Of a DNA stretch of 10,412 nucleotides, positions 1-4,574 are shown in pieces (positions within the stretch are counted from its first letter, which is position 1; every line of letters begins with the position of its first letter). Location of the stretch: contig JAKAXN010000137.1 in NCBI GenBank assembly GCA_021816565.1, positions 1-10,412 on the forward strand. Reading direction: 5' to 3'. The translations under genes were made by a program, and so were the position numbers. The notes under the pieces were generated by a model. It made no database searches, was not told the origin of the DNA, and saw only the letters and a program-made list of their open reading frames with translations. The stretch is from Actinomycetes bacterium (GTDB lineage: Bacteria > Actinomycetota > Acidimicrobiia > Acidimicrobiales > Palsa-688).

Positions 1-299
1 TCCACCCCGCCCCACTCGGCCAGCACCCGGTCGGTCGCCCGCTCGACCGAGACCAGGTCGGAGACGTCCATCCGCACCGTCAGGGCGCGCCGGCCGGCTG
101 CGTTGACGGCGGCCGCCGTCAACTCGAGACTGCCGGCGATCGGCGCGTCGGGCCGGGCCCCGCTGAGGTCTCCTTCGAGCACCCCGGTCCCCTCTTTCTC
201 CGTGCGGGCGGCCAGGGCCACGTCGTAACCGGCGCCGGCCAGGGCCAGCGCGCACGCCGCCCCGATCCCCCGGCTGGCCCCGGTCACCAGGGCCTTCAA
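1..299 (-). CDS. Short-chain dehydrogenase/reductase (SDR), N-terminal part, cut by window edge
   Basis: NAD(P)-dependent oxidoreductase of the classical SDR superfamily, probably acting on a hydroxyl or keto group of a small hydrophobic substrate. About 99 codons are visible; the YxxxK catalytic region lies beyond the left edge. The Rossmann cofactor motif TGASRGIG sits at residues 6-13, followed by a strand ending ALAAR, whose Arg favours NADP(H), and a D-V-S-D adenine-ring motif near residues 75-78. A roughly 25-residue insert between strand 2 and helix 3 (around 35-62) is seen in some actinobacterial SDRs. I chose a TTG start at 299 because GGAGG precedes it by 5 nt and because TTGA makes a 4-bp overlap with the upstream gene's stop, matching the other junctions in this operon. 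It is the last visible gene of the four-gene operon. Family is certain; substrate unknown. Confidence 0.9.
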   Translation of the reverse strand, partial: MKALVTGASRGIGAACALALAGAGYDVALAARTEKEGTGVLEGDLSGARPDAPIAGSLELTAAAVNAAGRRALTVRMDVSDLVSVERATDRVLAEWGGV

Positions 300-793
300 G
301 ACCGCCTCCGGGGGTGGGCCGGGTGCAGCTCGGTCCACTCCACGCTGACCCGCCGCTCGGCCATGCGCCAACCGGAGCCCGGCACCCGCCGGTACCGGTC
401 GTGGTAGAGCACCGCCATCACCAGGTCCACCGGCCCGCTGTCGGTCCGCTGGTAGTGGTGCGCCAGGCAGTGCACCCGCCCACGGGCTGCCGGGCCGTCG
501 AGCCGCTCGTCGGGCTGGTCGGGCTGCTCGGGCTGGTCGGGCTGGTCGGGCTCGAACACCGCCCCGCCCACGTGGTGGAACGTCCGCTGGTAGGCGACCA
601 GGCTGTCGAGCAGCCCGGGCAGGTCGGCGCCGGTCCAGCGGGACTCCTCCGGGGCGCCGTCGGCCTGGACGACCACCACCCCATCCGGTGCGAACAAGGC
701 GGCCAGGGTGCCCCCGTCCCGGCGGTCCACGGCGTCGGCGTAGCGATCCACCAGGTGGCGGAGCTCGACCAGGTCGCTGGGTCCGAGGTTCAC
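296..793 (-). CDS. SnoaL/NTF2-like fold protein with Pro-Asp-Gln repeat insert
   Basis: A 165-residue protein of the SnoaL-like (NTF2 cone fold) group. Members are small cytoplasmic cyclases, isomerases, dehydratases or non-enzymatic partners that enclose hydrophobic ligands. The N-terminal helix reads DLVELRHLVDRYADAVDRRD (residues 7-26), followed by the typical LAALFAPDGVVVV strand. The second half has HHV, CLAHHYQR and the closing strand WRMAERRVSVEW. A hydrophilic insert at about residues 80-103 is made of Pro-Asp-Gln/Pro-Glu-Gln repeats and is not part of the core fold; it reflects a 9-bp DNA repeat. The GTG start at 793 overlaps the luciferase-like gene's stop (GTGA), and its own stop overlaps the SDR start, so translation is probably coupled in both directions. 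Without the catalytic residues mapped on a structure, an enzymatic role is only possible. Confidence 0.82.
   Translation of the reverse strand: MNLGPSDLVELRHLVDRYADAVDRRDGGTLAALFAPDGVVVVQADGAPEESRWTGADLPGLLDSLVAYQRTFHHVGGAVFEPDQPDQPEQPDQPDERLDGPAARGRVHCLAHHYQRTDSGPVDLVMAVLYHDRYRRVPGSGWRMAERRVSVEWTELHPAHPRRRS
512..553. repeat. 9-bp tandem repeat inside the SnoaL-like gene
   Basis: Unit GGGCTGGTC is present four times in a row (512-520, 521-529 with one change, 530-538, 539-547), plus a partial fifth copy. Read on the minus strand it encodes the PDQ/PEQ repeat. The in-frame unit means copy-number changes by slippage would lengthen or shorten this loop without breaking the gene. Confidence 0.9.
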
Positions 794-1728
794 CGGCCGG
801 CCCCCCAGCCGGCTATCGCAGGGGCCGCCTCCTCGAAGAACGGCCCGACTCCCTCCCGCTCGCGCACGAAGAAGCTGAACGGCACATCCAGGTCGGTGAC
901 CCCGGCCTCGACGAGGTCCACGCTCTTCTCCAGCGAGGCGGCCAGGCCGGCGCCCAGCCGCAACGCCGAGCGCACCCTCAGGGTGGCCGGATCGCGCCCG
1001 GCCTCCCGGAACCGCTCCCTCAGGGTCTCGATGCCGGCCGCGATGGCCGCCCTGCGCTCGCCCATGATCGGGATCCAACCGTCACCGAGCTCGACGATGC
1101 GCCGCTGCATGCGGGGGGTCAGCGTGCCTGCGAACAGGACCGGTATCCCCCCCGGCCGGACCGGCTTGGGGTCACACCAGATCTCCTCGAAGGTCACCGT
1201 CGGCGAACGGAACGACGCCGGATCGGCGCCCCACAGGGCCCGGCAGGCGCCGATGAAGTCGGTGAGCATCGGGCCACGCTGCGAGTGGTCCAGGCCCAGG
1301 GCGTCGAACTCCTCCTTCTGCCAACCGGTGCCGACCCCGAGCTCCAGGCGCCCCCCGGAGATGACGTCGAGCGTGGCCGCCCACTTGGCCAGGAGGGGGG
1401 CGGGGCGCAGCGGGACTATCAGGATGCCGGTGGTGAGACCGATGGTGGTGGTCCGGGCGGCCACCGCGGTCAGCACGGTCAGCGGCTCGAACCAGGGCTG
1501 TTCCGGGGAGAACGGGAACTCCCCCCACGGGTAGCGGTCGGCGTGCGCGCCCATGAGCACGTGGTCCGATATCGAGACCGCCCCGAAGCCGGCGTCCTCG
1601 GCCCGGCGGGCCAGGTCCACCACGGTTCCCGGGTCCGACCCGAACTCGCCGGCGATCGGCAGTCGCAGGGTCAGGCGGGCGGGGGCGGGATCGGGTGATG
1701 CCGGCTCGGGGGCCGCTCCTGCGCTCAC
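790..1728 (-). CDS. Luciferase-like monooxygenase family protein, probable F420-dependent oxidoreductase
   Basis: A 312-residue TIM-barrel flavin/F420 enzyme of the bacterial luciferase superfamily, closest by eye to the TIGR03619-type F420-dependent oxidoreductases of actinobacteria. It would transfer hydride between reduced F420 (or FMN) and an organic substrate in the cytoplasm. Visible family signatures: SISDHVLM (residues 52-59), the run WFEPLTVLTAVAARTTTIGLTTGILIVPLR (79-108), LLAKWAATLDVISGGRLELGVGTGW (112-136) and KEEFDALG (138-145). A PVLFAG strand (196-201) and GDGWIP (215-220) complete the barrel. The C-terminal part (EAGVTDLDVPF) is also typical. I chose the GTG at 1728 because GTGA overlaps the preceding stop and because the conserved fold starts about 18 residues later; the open frame further upstream is only the antisense-like shadow of the neighbouring gene. 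Cofactor (F420 or FMN) and substrate are inferred, not shown. Confidence 0.9.
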   Translation of the reverse strand: MSAGAAPEPASPDPAPARLTLRLPIAGEFGSDPGTVVDLARRAEDAGFGAVSISDHVLMGAHADRYPWGEFPFSPEQPWFEPLTVLTAVAARTTTIGLTTGILIVPLRPAPLLAKWAATLDVISGGRLELGVGTGWQKEEFDALGLDHSQRGPMLTDFIGACRALWGADPASFRSPTVTFEEIWCDPKPVRPGGIPVLFAGTLTPRMQRRIVELGDGWIPIMGERRAAIAAGIETLRERFREAGRDPATLRVRSALRLGAGLAASLEKSVDLVEAGVTDLDVPFSFFVREREGVGPFFEEAAPAIAGWGAGR

Positions 1729-2234
1729 CGGAAGGGACGCAGATGCTGGCTCACGTCGCCGATCATGTCGAGCATGGTGTAGTCCCTCTCGGTGAAGTGC
1801 CACCCGCCGTTGCTGCGGGCGAAGCGGTCGTGGTAGCGCCCGGCGGCGATGGGTTGCAGCGGGAGACGGTCGGTCTGCTGGAAGACCGTGTAGCAGGAGC
1901 GGCAGGTAGCAGTGCCGGCGGAGCGGTCGATCTCGACAATCGGGTTGGTGATGACGTGCCTGGTGCGCGGCGTGCCGTCGGCGTGGCGGATGGTGGTGGC
2001 GATGATCAGGGCGGCCATGGCGGAGCCGTCGATGGGGGCCGCCGGCGGCGGGGCCACCGTGAAGCGGGCCCGGGCGAACAGCTCGGCCTCGAGGTCCTCG
2101 AAGCGGCCGGCGTCCATCAGCTCGGCATAGCGGTAGAGCAAATTGGTGACAGCCGTGACGTCGTCGGCCAGCTGCCCTTCCGGCGGTTGCGCCCGATCCG
2201 GCGGTTGTGCCCGGTCCGGCGGTCCTGGCCTCAT
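1725..2234 (-). CDS. SnoaL-like domain protein, first gene of the operon
   Basis: A 169-residue SnoaL/NTF2-like protein. After a Pro/Arg/Gln-rich start (residues 2-20, with PPDRAQ repeated) comes the typical helix DDVTAVTNLLYRYAELMDAGRFEDLEAELF, then strands ending RHVITNPIVEID, AGTATCRSCYTVFQQT and GRYHDRFARSNGGWHFTERDYTML, which is the usual SnoaL_4-like pattern. It may be a dehydratase or isomerase subunit or a ligand-binding partner for the oxidoreductase encoded next. The ATG at 2234 is supported by GGAGGG 4 nt upstream. It is the promoter-proximal gene of the operon and shares a 4-bp overlap with the luciferase-like gene. It is divergent in sequence from the second SnoaL protein of the operon, so the pair might form a heteromer (inference). 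Confidence 0.85.
   Translation of the reverse strand: MRPGPPDRAQPPDRAQPPEGQLADDVTAVTNLLYRYAELMDAGRFEDLEAELFARARFTVAPPPAAPIDGSAMAALIIATTIRHADGTPRTRHVITNPIVEIDRSAGTATCRSCYTVFQQTDRLPLQPIAAGRYHDRFARSNGGWHFTERDYTMLDMIGDVSQHLRPFR
2174..2226. repeat. 18-bp tandem repeat in the 5' end of the first SnoaL-like gene
   Basis: Two 18-bp copies (2191-2208 and 2209-2226, consensus GCCCGRTCCGGCGGTTGT) and a shortened third copy (2174-2190) encode the PPDRAQ PPDRAQ PPEGQ stretch at the protein's N-terminus. The repeat lies before the folded domain, so it is probably a disordered tail. Confidence 0.8.
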
Positions 2235-2257
2235 CTGTCCCTCCCCTCGACGGGCCG

Positions 2258-2263
2258 ACTCTA
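2258..2263 (-). promoter_or_regulatory. Candidate -10 element for the SnoaL/luciferase-like/SnoaL/SDR operon
   Basis: On the minus strand TAGAGT fits the TANNNT pattern and lies 23 nt before the ATG at 2234, which leaves room for a short leader with the GGAGGG ribosome site. No convincing -35 hexamer is seen at the normal distance, so this is weak. Confidence 0.35.
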
Positions 2264-2267
2264 ACGG

Positions 2268-2298
2268 TTGACGGACCGGCCGCCGCCATGACTAGAAT
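2268..2298 (+). promoter_or_regulatory. Candidate -35/-10 promoter of the HsaA-like gene
   Basis: TTGACG (2268-2273) and TAGAAT (2293-2298) each match the main sigma-factor hexamers at five of six positions. The spacer is 19 bp, slightly long. The expected start of transcription is near 2305, giving a leader of roughly 25 nt that holds GGAGGAG (2319-2325) 5 nt before the ATG. The -10 lies in the left arm of an inverted repeat, so a bound repressor would block it. Confidence 0.55.
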
Positions 2299-2308
2299 AT
2301 TTTTCTAG
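2292..2308. promoter_or_regulatory. Candidate operator: CTAGAA-N5-TTCTAG inverted repeat
   Basis: Perfect 6-bp arms (2292-2297 and 2303-2308) flank TATTT. This is the only clearly AT-rich patch in the surrounding sequence and it overlaps the -10 of the plus-strand promoter. Arms of this type resemble TetR-family operators in actinobacteria; the known KstR consensus TNNAACNNGTTNNA has a different centre and spacing, so it is not a KstR site as such. The TetR regulator at 3659-4276 is the nearest candidate binder. Confidence 0.5.
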
Positions 2309-2330
2309 AAACTATCTCGGAGGAGCGTCC

Positions 2331-3530
2331 ATGCGCGAATTCAGCCACCCTGCCCTGACCGCCCTGCGCGAAGCCGGACCGGAGCTGCGCAACCAGGCGG
2401 TGGTCAGCGCCGAGGAGCGGCGGCTGTCGGAGACGTCGGTGAAGATCCTGCGCCAGACCGGGGTCATGCGGCTGATCCAGCCGGCCCGTTATGGCGGGCT
2501 GGAGGCCGATCCGCGGGTTTTCGTGGAGGCCATGATGCTGGCGTCCCAGTACGACGGGGCGGCCGGGTGGGTTCTCGGCGTGGTCGGGGTCCACAACTGG
2601 CACATCGGCCTGTACGCCGACTCGGTCCAGCAGGAGGTGTGGGGGGAGGATCCCGACACCTGGATCAGCTCCTCGTACAACTACGTGGGCAAGGCCACCC
2701 GGGTGGAGGGTGGCTTCCGCCTGACCGGACGCTGGGGCTTCTCCTCCGGGTGCGAGCACTCCTCGTGGGTGTTCGTCGGTGGGTTCGTCTGCGACGACGA
2801 GGGCCGACCGGTGGAAATGCGACACTTCCTCCTGCCCCGGTCCGACTACGAGATCGTGGACGTGTGGAACGTGGCCGGCCTGTGCGGGTCGGGCAGCAAC
2901 GACATCGTGGTCAGCGACGCCTTCGTGCCCGACCTGCACAGCATGAGCTGGCCCGATCTGAAGGATCACCGTTGTCCGGGCGTGGAGGTGAACACCTCGG
3001 CTCTGTTCCAGGTGCCCTGGGGAGCCATGTTCCTGAACGCCGTGACCGCCCCGCTGGTGGGTATGGCCCGGGGCATGCTCGACGAGTCGGTGAGCATGGT
3101 CAAGCAGCGGGTGAGCGGGTACATCCCGCCCGGGCCGGCGGCGGGACCCTTCGACGCCAAGCGGATCTGGCCGGCGGTCACCATGGCCCGCCTGGCCGAG
3201 GCGTCGGCCGAGATCGACGCGGCCCGGGTGCAGATGCTCGACAACCTGGGCGACGTCTACTCCTATGTCAGCTCGGGCGAGCCGGTGCCGTTCGAGGTGC
3301 GGGCCCGGGCCCGGCGGGACCAGGTCGTGGCCGCCCGGCGGGCCACCGACGCCGCCAACTCCATCTTCTCCCTGGCCGGGGGGCGGGGCCTGTCGTTGAA
3401 GAGCCCCATCCAGAGGCTGTGGCGCGACGCCCAGGCCGGATCGCACCACGTGGTCAACGGCAGCGACCAGGCCCTCACGTCCTACGGGGCGTTCCTGATG
3501 GGCGAGCCGATGGAGGACCAGCTGGTCTAG
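2331..3530 (+). CDS. HsaA-like flavin-dependent monooxygenase, oxygenase component (acyl-CoA dehydrogenase fold)
   Basis: A 399-residue cytoplasmic group D flavin monooxygenase, close to the length of HsaA (about 394 residues). HsaA uses FMNH2 from the reductase HsaB to hydroxylate the aromatic ring of a steroid-derived secosteroid. As I recall that sequence, these stretches match closely: YGGLEADP (54-61), GVHNWHIGL (86-94), QEVWGEDP (101-108), ISSSY (112-116), FSSGCEHSSWVFVGG (137-151), FLLPRSDYEI (166-175), GSGSNDIVVSDAFVP (186-200) and the C-terminal FEVRARARRDQV and PIQRLWRDAQAG (359-370). Domain order is N-terminal helical, central beta, and C-terminal helical of acyl-CoA dehydrogenase type 2. 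It lacks the catalytic context of a CoA dehydrogenase. No reductase or HsaC/HsaD gene is in the window, so the true substrate may differ. Start fixed by GGAGGAG. Its promoter is divergent from the SnoaL operon. Confidence 0.88.
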   Translation: MREFSHPALTALREAGPELRNQAVVSAEERRLSETSVKILRQTGVMRLIQPARYGGLEADPRVFVEAMMLASQYDGAAGWVLGVVGVHNWHIGLYADSVQQEVWGEDPDTWISSSYNYVGKATRVEGGFRLTGRWGFSSGCEHSSWVFVGGFVCDDEGRPVEMRHFLLPRSDYEIVDVWNVAGLCGSGSNDIVVSDAFVPDLHSMSWPDLKDHRCPGVEVNTSALFQVPWGAMFLNAVTAPLVGMARGMLDESVSMVKQRVSGYIPPGPAAGPFDAKRIWPAVTMARLAEASAEIDAARVQMLDNLGDVYSYVSSGEPVPFEVRARARRDQVVAARRATDAANSIFSLAGGRGLSLKSPIQRLWRDAQAGSHHVVNGSDQALTSYGAFLMGEPMEDQLV

Positions 3531-3538
3531 CCCGCTGG

Positions 3539-3577
3539 TCGGCCGCCCCCGGCTGCGGGTACGGCGGGGGCGGCTGA
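3539..3577 (+). terminator. GC-rich hairpin after the HsaA-like gene, probable terminator
   Basis: A 13-bp stem with one G-U pair (3539-3551 with 3565-3577, core GCCGCCCCC/GGGGGCGGC) and a 13-nt loop starts 9 nt after the stop codon. No T-run follows, which is common for hairpins at gene ends in high-GC actinobacteria. It may act on transcripts from either of the two convergent genes. Confidence 0.55.
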
Positions 3578-3579
3578 GT

Positions 3580-3650
3580 GGCTGGGCCGGGGCGGCCGGG
3601 AGGCTGGGCCGAGGGGCTGGGCCGGGGTGGCCGTGGAGGGTGGGCCGAGG
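3580..3650. repeat. Two-copy 35/36-bp G-rich tandem repeat between convergent genes
   Basis: Copies 3580-3614 and 3615-3650 both begin GGCTGGGCCGGGG and end TGGGCCGAGG, with a few changes between. The plus strand has many G-runs of three or four with short gaps, so G-quadruplex formation is possible. It sits between the gene-end hairpin and the TetR stop codon and has no coding signal. Confidence 0.8.
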
Positions 3651-3658
3651 GGCTGGGG

Positions 3659-4276
3659 CTAGGGGCGCAGGGCCTGCCAGGCCCCATCGGCCAGGGCCCG
3701 GGAGGCGGCCCCCGCCTTGCCGGCCGCCCGGGCGGCGTCGATGAAGAGCTCAGCCCGCACCCAGTGGTGCAGCGGCCCGATCAGGAGGGCCACGACCACA
3801 TCGAACGGGAGCCGCCGCAGTTGCCCGGTTTCCATCTGTCGGTCCAGCCAGGAGTGGACGGTGGCCAGGAACTCCTCGTTGGCCGCGGTCAGTTCCGCGG
3901 GCACCCGGTCCGAGCGGTAACCGGCGAACGGTTGCTGCAGGAGGAACGTGGCCTCCCGCGGGTGGTCCACCAACCAGCGCAGGTGATACTCCACGGTCTC
4001 CCGGATGCCGGCCTCCGCCGGCGGGTCGGCGGCCAGGAGGGGCCCGGCTCCGGACTGATAGGCGTTCAGCTCGGTGTAGTACAGCGTGGCGATCAGCTGA
4101 TCCTTGGAACCGAAGTGGTGGTAGAGGGTCCCCACGCTCACGCCGGCCCGGGAGCAGACCTCATGGATGAACGTCTTGGACTCGCCCACCTCGATCAGCA
4201 CGCCCAGGGTCGCTTCGAGGATCTCGCGCCGGCGTAGCTCGGTCGACTCACGCCGGCGGCCGGGTTGGGGCGCCAT
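3659..4276 (-). CDS. TetR/AcrR-family transcriptional regulator
   Basis: A 205-residue ligand-responsive DNA-binding regulator, of usual length for the family. The N-terminal domain has the helix STELRRREILEATLGVLIEVG (11-31) and the helix-turn-helix TFIHEVCSRAGVSVGTLYHHF (35-55), followed by GSKDQLIATLY, a standard TetR_N pattern. The rest is a helical ligand/dimer domain with Trp, Phe and His residues (for example WLVDHPREATFLLQQPF and IGPLHHWVRAELF), fitting a hydrophobic ligand. I chose the ATG at 4276 because it places the helix-turn-helix at the usual distance; the frame is open further upstream only through repeat DNA. No ribosome site is visible there, so translation may start near the 5' end of the message. 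It is convergent with the HsaA-like gene and is the likely repressor of that gene and the SnoaL operon (inference from position). Confidence 0.92.
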   Translation of the reverse strand: MAPQPGRRRESTELRRREILEATLGVLIEVGESKTFIHEVCSRAGVSVGTLYHHFGSKDQLIATLYYTELNAYQSGAGPLLAADPPAEAGIRETVEYHLRWLVDHPREATFLLQQPFAGYRSDRVPAELTAANEEFLATVHSWLDRQMETGQLRRLPFDVVVALLIGPLHHWVRAELFIDAARAAGKAGAASRALADGAWQALRP

Positions 4277-4286
4277 CTGCGTGCCG

Positions 4287-4292
4287 AGTCTA
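4287..4292 (-). promoter_or_regulatory. Candidate -10 element of the TetR gene
   Basis: TAGACT on the minus strand lies 10 nt before the ATG at 4276, so transcription would begin only a few bases before, or at, the start codon. That agrees with the absence of a ribosome site and suggests leaderless translation, which is common in actinobacteria. No -35 match is seen. Confidence 0.35.
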
Positions 4293-4357
4293 GGGGCGGC
4301 CGGTCGCCCGGCGGGCTGGTCGCCGGGCGGGTCGGCCGCGGGGCGCCCCGCCCCCGA

Positions 4358-4530
4358 GAACTGTTCACGGACGGGGAGGCGGGAGCGTCTGTGAACAGTT
4401 GGCCCCCCGAAAGCGGGGTTCAACTGTTCACAGACGCCGCCGGGCCCGGGACTCGCTGAACACTTGCCCCCCGAAAAGCGGGGGTCAACTGTTCACAGAG
4501 GCTGCCGGGCCGGAAGGCGTTGAACAGTTT
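4358..4530. repeat. Tandem array of about 65-bp units with alternating inverted AACTGTTCAC motifs
   Basis: Three units start at 4358 (63 bp), 4421 (65 bp) and 4486 (partial). Each holds the motif first as AACTGTTCAC and then inverted as TGAACA(G/C), giving six sites in alternating orientation. The best pair is CAACTGTTCACAGACGC at 4421-4437 with its exact reverse complement at 4385-4401, separated by 19 nt that contain a CCCC...GGGG inner stem and a GAAA loop on the plus strand. The second pair (4452-4466 with 4486-4500) matches at 12 of 15. Each perfect site includes CTGT-N2-ACAG, itself a small palindrome. Open frames through the array repeat a similar peptide but look like by-products. Possible roles: REP-like element, terminator after the DUF559 gene, or a regulator binding array upstream of tetR. 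Confidence 0.85.
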
Positions 4531-4574
4531 CAGCGAGCCCGGGCCGACGGGTTCAGCGAACCCGGGCCGATGGG
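4529..4574. repeat. 23-bp tandem duplication overlapping the 3' end of the DUF559 gene
   Basis: Copies 4529-4551 and 4552-4574 differ at two bases; both begin TTCAGCGA and contain CCCGGGCCGA. The stop codon of the minus-strand gene (4553-4555) lies in the second copy, and the first copy would offer the same TGA. The duplication abuts the hairpin array and may have arisen with it. Confidence 0.85.

Noticed and set aside
575..595. A 21-nt stretch identical to 7775-7795
   Set aside because: Both encode the heptapeptide AYQRTFH in unrelated genes (SnoaL-like and nuoM) with the same preferred codons. No flanking similarity exists, so chance protein-level convergence is more likely than a repeat or recombination site.
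314..1534. Long plus-strand open frames opposite the SnoaL and luciferase-like genes
   Set aside because: They are antisense to genes with clear family motifs and have the Arg/Pro/Gly-rich composition expected of wrong-frame reading in GC-rich DNA.
2292..2308. A true KstR operator
   Set aside because: The established consensus TNNAACNNGTTNNA is not met: the central AAC/GTT is missing and the arm spacing is off by one base.
2331..3530. Ordinary acyl-CoA dehydrogenase of fatty-acid oxidation
   Set aside because: The motifs GVHNWH, EVWGEDP, SSGCEHSSWVFVGG and the C-terminal WRDAQAG match HsaA-type flavin monooxygenases rather than the CoA-binding dehydrogenases.
4277..4423. N-terminal extension of the TetR protein upstream of 4276
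   Set aside because: The extension would be Pro/Arg-rich and partly encoded by the repeat array, while the ATG at 4276 gives the usual distance to the helix-turn-helix.
4358..4530. CRISPR array
   Set aside because: Repeats are directly abutting 63-65-bp units with internal dyads, and no unique spacers of regular size or cas genes are present.
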